Shown: positions 7,755-16,380, counted from the stretch's first letter. The stretch is DNA of 64,000 nt from Microbacterium aurum (GCF_016907815.1 NZ_JAFBCQ010000001.1:1612001-1676000); one strand, 5' to 3'. A program made the numbers and translations. The notes: a model not told the origin generated them from the sequence alone.

Positions 7755-9376
7755 CGACGACCGAAGCCCCGATCGACACGCCCCCGACGCGCCGGGAATG
7801 GCTCGCACTGACGGTGCTGTCGATCGGGCTCGGCGTCATCGTTCTCGACGGCACGATCGTCGGCGTCGCTCTCCCCGACATCATCGCGGACCTCCACCTC
7901 GACCTCACCGACGCGCAGTGGGTCAACAGCCTGTACGCGGTGGTTCTCGCGGCGCTTCTCCTGTCCACCGGCAAGCTCGCCGACCGCTGGGGGCGCAAGA
8001 ACCTCTTCCTCGCAGGCATCGTCGTCTTCGTGGGTGGCAGCATTCTCGCGGCGATGGCGGATGCCGCTGGTCCCCTCATCGCCGCGCGCGCTGTGCAGGC
8101 GGTGGGCGCCGCAATGATCATGCCGTCCACGCTGTCGACGGTGAACGCCGTCTTCCGGGGCCGCTACCGTGCTGCGGCCTTCGGCGTGTGGGGTGCGGTG
8201 ATCTCGGGTGCGGCGGCGGTCGGCCCGCTCGCGGGTGGCGCGTTGACGCAGTGGGCGTCGTGGCACTGGATCTTCCTCGTGAATGTGCCCCTCGGCATCC
8301 TCATCTTCGTCGCCGGCATCCTCGCCGTGCCCGCCACTCGCGGCGTGCAGCACCGACCCGGTGCCGACGTCGACGGCGCGCTCCTCGCGGCGATCGGACT
8401 CGGCGCGCTCGTCTTCGCCGTCATCGAAGGTCCTGACCTGGGCTGGTGGACGCCGAGATCCGAACTCAAGATCTTCGGCTGGGTGTGGCCTTCGGATGCC
8501 GCCATCTCGGCCGTCCCGGTCGCATTCGCCATCGCGACTGTCGCCCTCGTTCTCTTCGTGATGTGGGAGCGGCACCGCGAGACGGTCCGTCGATCCGCGC
8601 TGCTGGACCCGCGGCTGTTCTTCCTCCCGACGTTCTCGTGGGGAAACCTCACGGCGGCGATGGTGGCCGTCGGCGAGTTCGCGATCATCTTCGTGCTGCC
8701 CCTGTACCTCATCAACGCGCTCGGCCTCAGCGTGATGTCTGCCGGACTCGTTCTCGCGGCCATGGCGATCGGAGCCTTCCTCTCCGGCGCATCCGCTCGG
8801 CATCTCGCCGCGCGGTTCGGCCCCCCGGGTACGGTTCTGATCGGGCTCGGTCTCGAGGTCGTCGGCGTACTCGTCCTCGCGCTGATGATCACGGGCACGA
8901 CGCCGGGATGGCTGGTCGCGGTTCCGCTCGTCGTCTACGGGCTGGGCTTGGGCCTCGCGTCCGCGCAGCTCACCGGCACCGTTCTGAGGGACGTGCCCGT
9001 CGAGGTCTCCGGACAAGGATCTGCGACGCAGAGCACCGTGCGGCAGGTCGGATCAGCGCTCGGCACCGCCTTCGCCGGTGCCGCGCTCTCCGTCTCGCTC
9101 GCCCTCACGTTGCCGGTCGCCCTCGCTGACGCCGGCGTCACCGGCACGACGGCTGATCAGCTCGCGGAGGCGACACGAGAATCCGCGGGAACGACGATCG
9201 CTCAGCTGCGCGCGACAGCAGCCCCGAGCGCCGTCGCAGATCCCGTCGGCACCGCGAACGCCCTGGCCGAGGGCTTCGCCGACGGAACTCGATGGTCTCT
9301 GCTGGTGGCGACCACATTCCTCATCCTGGGCTTCGTCGGAGCGATCCGCTTGCGCCGAGCAGCACGACGCGGGTGA
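7751..9376 (+). CDS. DHA2-family (EmrB/QacA-type) MFS multidrug exporter
   Basis: This 541-residue protein is predicted to span the membrane 14 times. Motif A is seen as GKLADRWGRKNLF near residue 74. The DHA2 motif C region is SGAAAVGPLAGGALTQW, and VFRGRYRAAAFGVWGAV lies before it. The family exports amphipathic drugs by proton antiport. The start overlaps the DUF2871 gene by four bases. It ends the operon that begins with MMPL and the two-component genes, which makes an envelope-stress or drug-response role plausible. Confidence 0.9.
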   Translation: MTTTEAPIDTPPTRREWLALTVLSIGLGVIVLDGTIVGVALPDIIADLHLDLTDAQWVNSLYAVVLAALLLSTGKLADRWGRKNLFLAGIVVFVGGSILAAMADAAGPLIAARAVQAVGAAMIMPSTLSTVNAVFRGRYRAAAFGVWGAVISGAAAVGPLAGGALTQWASWHWIFLVNVPLGILIFVAGILAVPATRGVQHRPGADVDGALLAAIGLGALVFAVIEGPDLGWWTPRSELKIFGWVWPSDAAISAVPVAFAIATVALVLFVMWERHRETVRRSALLDPRLFFLPTFSWGNLTAAMVAVGEFAIIFVLPLYLINALGLSVMSAGLVLAAMAIGAFLSGASARHLAARFGPPGTVLIGLGLEVVGVLVLALMITGTTPGWLVAVPLVVYGLGLGLASAQLTGTVLRDVPVEVSGQGSATQSTVRQVGSALGTAFAGAALSVSLALTLPVALADAGVTGTTADQLAEATRESAGTTIAQLRATAAPSAVADPVGTANALAEGFADGTRWSLLVATTFLILGFVGAIRLRRAARRG

Positions 9377-9396
9377 GATGGGCCGAATCCTGCGCA

Positions 9397-9555
9397 CTAC
9401 TGCGCGTGATTGCCGTCGAGCCCGACGGCGGTGTCGGCCCACGCGCCACTGATCTCATCGCGGCCGACCACGCTCAGTCCGAGGTCTGTGAAGAAGGCGA
9501 TCGCCTCTTCGATGTCGCGGACGGCGATGCCGACGTTCTCCAGTGCGATGGCCAT
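9397..9555 (-). pseudogene. Truncated VOC/glyoxalase-family protein
   Basis: From ATG 9555 the minus strand encodes 52 residues beginning MAIALENVGIAVRDIEEAIA and continuing FFTDLGL. That is the first beta-alpha-beta unit of a vicinal-oxygen-chelate protein. It ends at TAG 9397, far short of the usual 120-130 residues, and the remaining modules are absent. It is a 5' gene remnant left between the exporter and the toxin-antitoxin pair. Confidence 0.65.
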
Positions 9556-9599
9556 GGTCGGATGCTACGCCGTGTCGGTCATGCTGGTCTGTCGGGGCG

Positions 9600-9860
9600 T
9601 CAGTAGTGGTCTCTCGTCTGCAGGATCACGATGTGCTCCTCCGTGACGTAGTAGACGAGTCGGTTCTTGTCATCGATGCGGCGAGACCAGGCGCCGGCGA
9701 GGACGTGACGAAGCGGTTCGGGCTTGCCGATGCCGTCGAACGGGTCGCGGAGGATGTCCGCGATCAGCGCATTGACTCGCCGCACGGTCTTGCGGTCCTG
9801 CGTCTGCCAGTACACGTAGTCCTCCCACCCGTTCGGGTCGAAGACGAGCGCCCGCGTCAC
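9600..9860 (-). CDS. yoeB: Txe/YoeB-family toxin (ribosome-dependent mRNA interferase)
   Basis: The 86-residue product matches YoeB in length and motifs: LVFDPNGWEDYVYWQTQDRK near the start, LIADILRDPFDGIGKPEPL in the middle, and the catalytic C-terminus with WSRRIDDKNRLVYYV and a terminal His-Tyr. YoeB binds the ribosomal A site and cleaves mRNA. Its start overlaps the antitoxin stop by four bases, the normal antitoxin-first order, so the pair looks intact. Confidence 0.95.
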   Translation of the reverse strand: MTRALVFDPNGWEDYVYWQTQDRKTVRRVNALIADILRDPFDGIGKPEPLRHVLAGAWSRRIDDKNRLVYYVTEEHIVILQTRDHY

Positions 9861-10108
9861 GCGTCGAGGAGGTCGTGCCGTTCGAACTCGCCGCGACGTG
9901 CACGCTCGACGGCCTGGAGCAGCCGCTCCGCGTTCGCGGGGGTGCGGAGGAGGTACGCCGTCTCGGTGAGCGCGTCGTAGTCGTCCTTCGACATGATCAC
10001 CGCGTTGCCTCTGCGGGACACGACCTCGACAGTCGTGTGGTCATCGTTGACCTGTTGGATGAGTCCGAACAGGCTCTTTCGCGCTTCGCTCGCAGTGATC
10101 GCCGACAT
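9857..10108 (-). CDS. yefM: YefM/Phd-family antitoxin
   Basis: This 83-residue antitoxin has the Phd/YefM N-terminal DNA-binding fold (SAITASEARKSLFGLIQQV, then SRRGNAVIMSKDDYDAL) and a charged C-terminal tail that wraps YoeB. It neutralises the toxin and represses the operon jointly with it. The start ATG 10108 lies 20 bases from a GTACC-6-GGTAC dyad that probably serves as operator. Confidence 0.95.
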   Translation of the reverse strand: MSAITASEARKSLFGLIQQVNDDHTTVEVVSRRGNAVIMSKDDYDALTETAYLLRTPANAERLLQAVERARRGEFERHDLLDA

Positions 10109-10128
10109 GCTGGCCCCTCAGGTAAGTC

Positions 10129-10144
10129 GTACCAGATACGGTAC
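10129..10144. promoter_or_regulatory. Candidate YefM-YoeB operator
   Basis: A perfect 5-bp dyad, GTACC AGATAC GGTAC, lies just upstream of yefM, with an overlapping second dyad GGTA-5-TACC at 10121-10133. Two overlapping palindromes are typical of autoregulated YefM promoters. The assignment is from position and symmetry. Confidence 0.45.
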
Positions 10145-10188
10145 CACTGCCAACTCGAGCCCGACCCGTCAGCACCATGGCCGTGATC

Positions 10189-10761
10189 TCACGCCGGCAG
10201 GACGACCTTGCGCATGACGGTCTTGTTCTTGCCGATCCGGCGCTCGAATGTGAAGCCCGCCTCCTCGAACATGCCCGGCGTCACGTTGTGCAGGAACGAC
10301 GCCGACACCCTCTTGCCCGGCTCGACGATGTTCGGGAACGACACCACTTCACCTCCGCCCGCCTGCGCGATCAGATCGAGCGCTCCCCGCAGCGCCTCGA
10401 GCGCGACCCCCTGGCGGCGATGGTCGCGGTCGACGAAGAAGCACGTGATGCGCCACGGGGCGGGGTGCGCCTCGCCGGCGTCGTACTCCTTGCGGTGGTA
10501 GATGCGGGGCAGCTCGGCAGGGCTGCCGTACTCGCACCACGCGATCGCCTGCTCGCCCTCGAAGACGAGCGCCGCGTGGGCGATGCCCTCCTCGATCATC
10601 CGCTTCTTGAACAGCGCGCCACCGGCATCCGCCTTCGTGGTCGTGTCGTCGTGGAAGTAGCTGCAGTAGCAGCCGCCCCACACGCCATTGTGCTTCTCGG
10701 CCAGCGCGAGCCACGCCGGATACGTCTCGAGCGTCAACGCTCGGATCTCGTGCGCCGTCAT
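10189..10761 (-). CDS. GNAT-family N-acetyltransferase
   Basis: The 190-residue protein has an N-terminal WGGCYCSYFHDD segment and a GNAT core with WRITCFFVDRDHRRQGVALEAL, in which the Arg-Arg-Gln-Gly-Val loop binds the acetyl-CoA pyrophosphate. The C-terminus (GMFEEAGFTFERRIGKNKTVM) is the last strand pair. The substrate is not predictable. It stands alone between the toxin-antitoxin promoter and the ArsR gene. Confidence 0.82.
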   Translation of the reverse strand: MTAHEIRALTLETYPAWLALAEKHNGVWGGCYCSYFHDDTTTKADAGGALFKKRMIEEGIAHAALVFEGEQAIAWCEYGSPAELPRIYHRKEYDAGEAHPAPWRITCFFVDRDHRRQGVALEALRGALDLIAQAGGGEVVSFPNIVEPGKRVSASFLHNVTPGMFEEAGFTFERRIGKNKTVMRKVVLPA

Positions 10762-10827
10762 GGCGCCATTGTCCGCCCGAACCGCAGGGGCCGCCAGGTG
10801 CGGCGGCAGTGCCCGCGAGCCCTCGCG

Positions 10828-11154
10828 CTACGCCTCGTCCAGCTCTGCGAGCAACTGCACCGCAGCGCGGGCGTACTCGCTGATCCAGCGATCATGGATG
10901 CGCTTGATCGGCAGCGGGGCGAGCGAGAGGTGCCGCTCGCGACCGGACCTGCGGCCGGTGACCAACCCGGCTTCTTCCAGTACTCGCAGATGCTGCAGCA
11001 CCGTCGTCCGATCGAGCTCCGGAAACAGCGTGCATAGGGCCCCGGTCGTCTGCGTCGACTCCTTCAACGCATCGAGTACCCGCCGCCGCACCGGCGACGC
11101 GAGCGCCTTGAAGACCCGATCGTCATCGGCACTCTGGTCCTCGAAGGATGACAT
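10828..11154 (-). CDS. ArsR-family winged-helix regulator
   Basis: This 108-residue regulator has DDRVFKALASPVRRRVLDAL followed by the recognition helix region LDRTTVLQHLRVLEEAGLV. No metal-binding cysteine cluster is present, which suggests the ArsR subgroup that pairs with SRPBCC/AHSA1 proteins. It diverges from exactly such a gene at 11171. ATG 11154 was chosen; a longer frame would overlap the divergent gene. The start sits on a TATTTT -10-like hexamer at leaderless spacing. Confidence 0.85.
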   Translation of the reverse strand: MSSFEDQSADDDRVFKALASPVRRRVLDALKESTQTTGALCTLFPELDRTTVLQHLRVLEEAGLVTGRRSGRERHLSLAPLPIKRIHDRWISEYARAAVQLLAELDEA

Positions 11155-11174
11155 GTGATAAAAATACAACATGT
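11151..11174. promoter_or_regulatory. Minimal divergent start region for the ArsR and SRPBCC genes
   Basis: Only 16 bases (11155-11170), unusually A+T-rich, separate the two start codons. Both starts lie inside ACATGT palindromes at 11151 and 11169. Read toward the ArsR gene, TATTTT occupies -12 to -7 of the start codon, the position expected for a leaderless transcript. The whole 24-bp block is an imperfect palindrome and could be the ArsR operator. Confidence 0.4.
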
Positions 11175-11647
11175 CTGAAGCCACTCCGCTCGACGCGCTG
11201 TCTTTCACCGTTTCCGGCCGCATCTCCCGGCCCTGCGCAGAGGTCTACGAGGCGGTCGCCGACCCCGCGCAGCTGTCCCGCTACTTCACCACCGGCGGCG
11301 CCCGCGGCCGTCTCGAGGTGGGAGCGGACATCACCTGGGACTTCCACGACTTCCCTGGCGCCTTCCCGGTCACCGTCGTCGAAGCCGAACCGCCTCGACG
11401 CATCGTCATCGAATGGGATGGCGCCGCCACGACGGGGGAGAAGGGCGTCACGCGAACAACCTTCGAGTTCGAGCCCATCGACGACGACACCCGCACCCTG
11501 GTCACGATCAGCGAGTCCTCCTGGCTCGTCACGGCCGAAGGCGCCAAGCACGCCTTCGGCAACTGCGAAGGCTGGACGGGCATGCTCGCCGCGCTGAAGG
11601 TCTGGGTCGAACACGGCATCAACCTCCGCGACGGCTTCTACGCGTAG
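11171..11647 (+). CDS. SRPBCC (AHSA1-type) protein
   Basis: This 158-residue protein has the helix-grip fold signature of the activator-of-Hsp90-ATPase-1-like family: FTVSGRISRPCAEVYEAVAD at the N-terminus, IEWDG in the middle, and a C-terminal helix with NCEGWTGMLAALKVWVEHG. The family binds small hydrophobic ligands and is often controlled by a neighbouring ArsR regulator, as here. The ligand is unknown. Confidence 0.85.
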   Translation: MSEATPLDALSFTVSGRISRPCAEVYEAVADPAQLSRYFTTGGARGRLEVGADITWDFHDFPGAFPVTVVEAEPPRRIVIEWDGAATTGEKGVTRTTFEFEPIDDDTRTLVTISESSWLVTAEGAKHAFGNCEGWTGMLAALKVWVEHGINLRDGFYA

Positions 11648-11682
11648 ACCGCGATGTCGGCGGCACCGGCGATAGTGGGAGC

Positions 11683-13821
11683 ATGACCACGACGACCTCC
11701 GCCCGCGCCGAGGCGCTCGATGTCCTGCGCACCCTCGTCGGGCGCGACGACGCCGACTTCCACGACGGGCAGTTCGAGGCGATCGAGGCCCTCGTCGACC
11801 GGCGACGCCGCGCGCTCGTCGTCCAGCGCACCGGATGGGGCAAGTCCGCGGTCTACTTCGTCGCGACGCTGCTGCTCCGGCGCCGCGGCGGCGGCCCGAC
11901 GGTGCTCGTCTCGCCCCTGCTCGCCCTCATGCGCGACCAAATCGCCGCCGCCCAGCGCGCCGGCGTCCGCGCGGTCGCCATCAACTCCACCAACGCGCAC
12001 GAATGGCGCGACGTGCTCGCACAGCTCGACCGCGACGAGGTCGACGTGCTGCTGGTCTCGCCTGAGCGCCTCAACAACCCGTCGTTCCGCGACGAGCAAC
12101 TGCCGCAGCTCGTCGCGCGCATCGGACTTCTCGTCGTCGATGAAGCGCACTGCATCAGCGACTGGGGGCATGACTTCCGCCCCGATTACCGGCGCCTGCG
12201 CGATCTCATCGCCCGCATCCCGTCCGGCGTTCCCGTGCTCGCGACGACCGCCACGGCCAACAGCCGCGTCGTGGCCGATGTCGCCGAGCAGCTCGGCGCC
12301 CTGGAAGGCGATCAAGAGTCGACGGATGCCGGCGCCCCGGCATCCGATGTGCTCGTCATCCGCGGCCCGCTCGCGCGCGCCTCGCTGCGGCTCGGCGTGC
12401 TACGGCTGCCGAACGCGCAGAGCCGGCTCGCCTGGCTGCTCAGCCACCTCGACGACCTGCCCGGCTCAGGCATCATCTACACGCTCACGGTGTCGGCCGC
12501 GAACGACACCGCCCGGCTGCTGCGCGACCGCGGGTACGAGGTGCGCGCGTACACCGGCCAGACAGACGCCGACGAACGCGAGGAGTCGGAGGCGCTCCTC
12601 AAGGACAACCGCGTGAAGGCGCTCGTCGCCACCAGCGCCCTCGGCATGGGCTTCGACAAGCCCGACCTCGGCTTCGTCGTGCACCTCGGCGCGCCCTCGT
12701 CGCCGGTGTCGTACTACCAACAGGTCGGCCGCGCCGGCCGCGCCACGGCATCCGCCGATGTGCTGCTGCTGCCCGGCGCCGAAGACCGCGACATCTGGCA
12801 CTACTTCGCGACCGCGTCGATGCCCGACGAAGATCGCGCCGGGCGCGTCCTCACGGCCCTCTCGGCGGCCAGCGGACCGCTGTCGACTCCGGCGCTCGAG
12901 GCGATGGTCGACATCCGCCGCACGCCGCTCGAACTGCTGCTGAAGGTCCTCGATGTCGACGGCGCCGTCGCGCGTGTGCAAGGCGGCTGGGTCGCGACCG
13001 GCCAGCCGTGGACCTACGACGCCGACCGCTACACCCGCATCGCGGCGGAGCGCGTCGCCGAGCAGCAGCACATGATCGAGTACGAGCAGCTCACGACGTG
13101 CCGCATGGAGTTCCTGCAGCGCGCGCTCGACGACGACACCGCCGCGCCGTGCGGGCGCTGCGACAACTGCGCCGGCCCGTGGTTCGCGGCGTCGATTGGA
13201 AAAGAGGCGACGGATGCCGCGGCCTCCGCCCTCGACCGCGTCGGCGTCCCGATCGAGCCGCGCCGGCAGTGGCCGACTGGTGCCGACCGACTCGGCCTGC
13301 CGCTGCGCGGCCGCATCCCGGCGGAGTCGCAGTACGAGGAGGGGAGGGCGCTCGCGCGCCTCACCGACCTCGGCTGGGGCGGAACGCTGCGCGAGATCTT
13401 CGCAGCCGGTGCCGCCGACGGCCCCGTGCCGCCGAACGTGCTCGCCGCGTGCGTACGGGTGCTCGCGGACTGGGGGTGGGCGGAGCGGCCGGTCGCCGTC
13501 GTGGCGATGCCGTCGCGGTCAAAACCGCAGCTCGTCGCCTCGCTGGCGCGGGGGATCGCCGAGGTCGGACGACTCCCTCTCGTCGGCACCCTCGCCCTCG
13601 TGGACGGCGGTCCGACCGGCGGCCCGGGCGGCAACAGCGCCTTCCGGCTCGCGGGCGTGTGGGGGAGGTTCAGCGCCGCGGACCTCGACGTGCCGGCCGG
13701 TCCGGTGCTGCTGGTCGACGACCTCGTCGACAGCCGGTGGACGATCACCGCCGCCGCGCACGAGCTGCGCCGCGCCGGCGCCACCGCGGTGCTGCCGTTC
13801 GCCCTCGCGCTGCGCGGCTGA
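11683..13821 (+). CDS. RecQ-like DNA helicase fused to a phosphoribosyltransferase domain
   Basis: The protein has 712 residues. The helicase part (about 1-360) shows QRTGWGKSAVYF (Walker A, GWGKS), VVDEAHCISDWGHDFRPDY (DEAH), ATTATA and YYQQVGRAGR (motif VI). A RecQ-type zinc-binding segment follows with CRMEFLQRAL and CGRCDNC (about 475-500). The last 170 residues contain PVLLVDDLVDSRWTITAA, the PRPP-binding loop of a type I phosphoribosyltransferase. Such fusions occur in actinobacteria. The role of the PRTase part is unclear, possibly base or nucleotide sensing during repair. ATG 11683 starts just before the first helicase helix. Confidence 0.88.
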   Translation: MTTTTSARAEALDVLRTLVGRDDADFHDGQFEAIEALVDRRRRALVVQRTGWGKSAVYFVATLLLRRRGGGPTVLVSPLLALMRDQIAAAQRAGVRAVAINSTNAHEWRDVLAQLDRDEVDVLLVSPERLNNPSFRDEQLPQLVARIGLLVVDEAHCISDWGHDFRPDYRRLRDLIARIPSGVPVLATTATANSRVVADVAEQLGALEGDQESTDAGAPASDVLVIRGPLARASLRLGVLRLPNAQSRLAWLLSHLDDLPGSGIIYTLTVSAANDTARLLRDRGYEVRAYTGQTDADEREESEALLKDNRVKALVATSALGMGFDKPDLGFVVHLGAPSSPVSYYQQVGRAGRATASADVLLLPGAEDRDIWHYFATASMPDEDRAGRVLTALSAASGPLSTPALEAMVDIRRTPLELLLKVLDVDGAVARVQGGWVATGQPWTYDADRYTRIAAERVAEQQHMIEYEQLTTCRMEFLQRALDDDTAAPCGRCDNCAGPWFAASIGKEATDAAASALDRVGVPIEPRRQWPTGADRLGLPLRGRIPAESQYEEGRALARLTDLGWGGTLREIFAAGAADGPVPPNVLAACVRVLADWGWAERPVAVVAMPSRSKPQLVASLARGIAEVGRLPLVGTLALVDGGPTGGPGGNSAFRLAGVWGRFSAADLDVPAGPVLLVDDLVDSRWTITAAAHELRRAGATAVLPFALALRG

Positions 13822-13854
13822 CGGGTGCGCGCCGGCATCCGGCAGGATCGAGAC

Positions 13855-14781
13855 ATGCCGAGTTCGTTCACGCTGGTGACGGATGCCGCGGTGTCGCCCG
13901 AGGCCTTGTACGCGCTCTCGCTCGACATCGATGCGCACGTCGCGTCGATGCGGCAGTCGGGCGAGCGCGCCGTCGGCGGCGTCACGAGCGGATCGATCGG
14001 TCTTGAGGAGTCCGTCACTTGGCGGGCGCGGCATTTCGGCATCCGGTTCACGATGACCTCGCGGATCACCGAACTCGAAGAGCCGACCCGGTTCGTCGAC
14101 GAGCAAGTGCGCGGGCCGTTCCGGTCGTTCCGGCACGAGCACCGGTTCGAGCAAGTCGGTAGCGGCACCCGTATGACCGACACGATCGAGCTGGCATCGC
14201 CTTTCTTCGGCCGACTCGCCGAGCGCGTCGTGCTGGTGCCGTATCTCCGGCGCCTCATTCGGCAGCGCAACGCTCACTTGCTCACGGCGCTCGGCGTCGC
14301 GCCGTCGACCGATCCCGAGGAGGTGACCTGGGAGCCCGGGGTCACTCACCCCTTCCGTGCTGCGCAGAGCGAGACGGTCATCGGCCGCGGCGACGCGTGC
14401 TGGCAGCGCGCGGCATCCGAGGTGCTGCGCTGGGGCGTGAAGACGCGCAGCGGCTTCGCCGTCGCATCACCGCATGACGTCATGCCGGGGGAGCGGCTCA
14501 CCATCACCGCACGCCTCGGGCCGTTCGTCGTGCGCGAGCCCGTGGAGGTCGTCGCGGTGATCCGACAGCCCGACCGCGTCGGGTTCTCGTACCGCGCGCT
14601 GCCGGGGCACCCCGTCCGCGGGGAGGAAGCCTTCGTCGTCCATCGTCATGCGGATGCGGTGCTGCTCAGCATCCGCTCACTGACAGCGCCGGCCGCGCGT
14701 GGCCCGTGGCGGCCGGCGTATCCGCTGCTGCGGGTGGCGCAGGTGATCGCCCGCCGCCGCTACCGCCGCGCACTGCGGTGA
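13855..14781 (+). CDS. SRPBCC–DUF1990 two-domain protein
   Basis: The 308-residue product has an N-terminal SRPBCC-like half (about 1-150, FTLVTDAAVSPEALYALSLD through SPFFGRLAERVV). A DUF1990 half (about 155-305) follows, seen as RIRSGFAV-like strands, RLGPFVVREPVEVVAVI and GFSYRALPGHPVRGEEAFVV. Both folds are ligand-binding, and neither has a settled function. The gene follows the helicase closely but its own spacing suggests independent translation. ATG 13855 was preferred over an earlier start that precedes the fold. Confidence 0.75.
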   Translation: MPSSFTLVTDAAVSPEALYALSLDIDAHVASMRQSGERAVGGVTSGSIGLEESVTWRARHFGIRFTMTSRITELEEPTRFVDEQVRGPFRSFRHEHRFEQVGSGTRMTDTIELASPFFGRLAERVVLVPYLRRLIRQRNAHLLTALGVAPSTDPEEVTWEPGVTHPFRAAQSETVIGRGDACWQRAASEVLRWGVKTRSGFAVASPHDVMPGERLTITARLGPFVVREPVEVVAVIRQPDRVGFSYRALPGHPVRGEEAFVVHRHADAVLLSIRSLTAPAARGPWRPAYPLLRVAQVIARRRYRRALR

Positions 14782-14794
14782 CGGGTGCCTGGTG

Positions 14795-14872
14795 TCATGC
14801 GAGCGCGATGGCCGCCCCGCCCACCAATCGGATTCGAGCGGGCGTACACGTGCGGGCGAGTTCAGCGATCAG
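14795..14872 (-). pseudogene. Remnant of a nucleotidyltransferase-type toxin
   Basis: Directly after the truncated HTH gene, the minus strand reads LIAELARTCTPARIRLVGGA followed by AIALA and a stop at 14795. The R-L-V-G-G-A-A-I-A-L block is the first catalytic strand of AbiEii/MenT-like nucleotidyltransferases, which typically follow an HTH antitoxin. Everything downstream of that strand is missing. The assignment is from motif memory plus context. Confidence 0.45.
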
Positions 14873-15398
14873 CTCGCGGAGGCCTCGAACAGCATCCGTT
14901 CGTTCCAGCCTGACCGGCGCCTGGTCGCTGCGCATGCGCTCACCAACTCGGCCTCGTCAATCCACACGCCTCTCCGGCGTAGGGGTTCGGGCACCCTGTC
15001 GGCGTCGGGAAGGAGGCGACCAGCTGTCCACGGATCCCAGCGCCCGTCGGGGAGCCCCTGCACGTCGCTGACCCATGCCGGTGAGGGCAATCCGGATCGA
15101 GTGAGCTCGTGCTCAACGATGCCGGCAATCGCGGCATCCCATGTCGGAGCCAGGGGGAGTGGCGGATCGGTCGTCAAAGCCGCCTTCGCGAGCGGGCCCA
15201 CGCTCTTGAGGTTGCTGGACAGCTGCACGAGCGCCTGTGCGCGATGTGCGTCGTCGAGATCGCGTCGAAGTGTCTCGGCGGTATCGGCTGCGCTCGCGCG
15301 CCGACCGGTATCGACGATGAGCAGACGCGCATCCGTCGCGGCGACAAGTGCCTCAACAGTGCTCAATCGCGCATCTCGACGTCCGGACTCGATCGCGT
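14869..15398 (-). pseudogene. HTH antitoxin-like protein with its N-terminus lost
   Basis: The frame reads SEDAIESGRRDARLSTVEAL and continues VAATDARLLIVDT. That is the tail of an XRE helix-turn-helix followed by a C-terminal region of about 150 residues (…GLPDGRWDPWTAGRLLPDADRV…). The first three HTH helices are absent. The frame is fused to a dispersed repeat at 15399-15424 and meets a stop within it. TTG at 15366 is the first formal start but would skip the HTH. A nucleotidyltransferase remnant follows, so this was probably a toxin-antitoxin operon. Confidence 0.6.
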
Positions 15399-15424
15399 CC
15401 TCGCTCGCTCAACGACCGGTGGGC
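15399..15424. repeat. Dispersed 26-bp repeat (copy 1)
   Basis: The sequence running through CTCGCTCAACGACCGGTGGG is identical over 26 bases to 28069-28094. Here it interrupts the start of an HTH gene. In the second copy it is extended and tandemly repeated next to mscL. It looks like a REP-type intergenic element. Confidence 0.7.
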
Positions 15425-15482
15425 TGCGCGTGCCACGCCGGGACGCGCCGCCCCGTTCGTTGCGGCGTGAGAGGTTGGGGAC

Positions 15483-16271
15483 ATGACTCACCTCTCCGAC
15501 GCGCTCCACCGCCCCGGAGCGATCATCCGATACTCCGACTCCGGCGGCGACGGCCCGGCGGTTGTCTTCAACCACGGCGCCGGCATGGACCACAGCGTCT
15601 TCGCGCCCCAGCTCCAGGCGGTGCGCGCAACAGGCCGACGGGCGATCGTGCACGACCTCCGCGGGCACGGCGCATCGCCCCTCGACGACGGCATCCGGTT
15701 CACGGCCGCCGACGCGCTGGAGGATCTCGCCGCACTCCTCGACGCCCTCGATCTGCAGCATCCGGTGCTCGTCGGGCACTCGCTCGGCGGAAACCTGTCG
15801 CAAGCGCTCGTGCGCCGCCACCCCGATCGCGCCGCCGGCCTCGTCGTGATCGGCGCCACCTGGAACGCCGGCCCCCTCACCCCGGCGGAGCGCCTCGCGC
15901 TGCGCCTTGCGGCTCCGATGCTCGGACTCATCCCCGCCGGGCGCCTGCCCGGGCTCATGGCGAAGGCGTCGGCCGTCACTCCGGCCGCCGTCGCCGCCAC
16001 CGAGGCGATGTTCCGACGAATGCCGAAGCGCACGTTCCTGGATGTCTGGCGCGCCACGGTCTCGCTCGTCGACCCCGACCCGGCCTATCGCACACCGGTA
16101 CCCCTCGGCCTCATCCGCGGCGCCGACGACCGTACCGGCAACATCGCCACGGCGATGCCGCGGTGGGCCGCGGCCGAGGGCGTGACCGAGCGCGTCATCC
16201 CGCATGCCGGACACGTCGCCACTCTCGACGCACCGGAGGCGACGACAGCGGCACTCCTCACGCTCGTCTGA
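15483..16271 (+). CDS. Alpha/beta hydrolase
   Basis: This 262-residue hydrolase has an oxyanion region in FNHGAGMDHSVF, a nucleophile elbow GHSLGG (Ser near residue 101) and a catalytic His in IPHAGHVATLDAPE close to the C-terminus. The acid is probably the Asp in RGADDRTGN. The cap segment (about 125-190) is helical. The fold fits esterases, haloperoxidase-like or lactone hydrolases, and the substrate is unknown. It has no operon partners. ATG 15483 follows GAGGTTGGGGAC. Confidence 0.88.
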   Translation: MTHLSDALHRPGAIIRYSDSGGDGPAVVFNHGAGMDHSVFAPQLQAVRATGRRAIVHDLRGHGASPLDDGIRFTAADALEDLAALLDALDLQHPVLVGHSLGGNLSQALVRRHPDRAAGLVVIGATWNAGPLTPAERLALRLAAPMLGLIPAGRLPGLMAKASAVTPAAVAATEAMFRRMPKRTFLDVWRATVSLVDPDPAYRTPVPLGLIRGADDRTGNIATAMPRWAAAEGVTERVIPHAGHVATLDAPEATTAALLTLV

Positions 16272-16380
16272 CCGCGACCGGGCGGCCGCGGAGGGATGCC
16301 GGCGCGACCGGCGGTCGCCACGACACGGCGTCGGGCGGGGATGCCGGGATGGCGCGCTGCGCGCCCCTAGGCTCGAGCTC

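Noticed and set aside
9410..10186. Plus-strand frames across the toxin-antitoxin pair
   Set aside because: YoeB and YefM on the minus strand match their families end to end.
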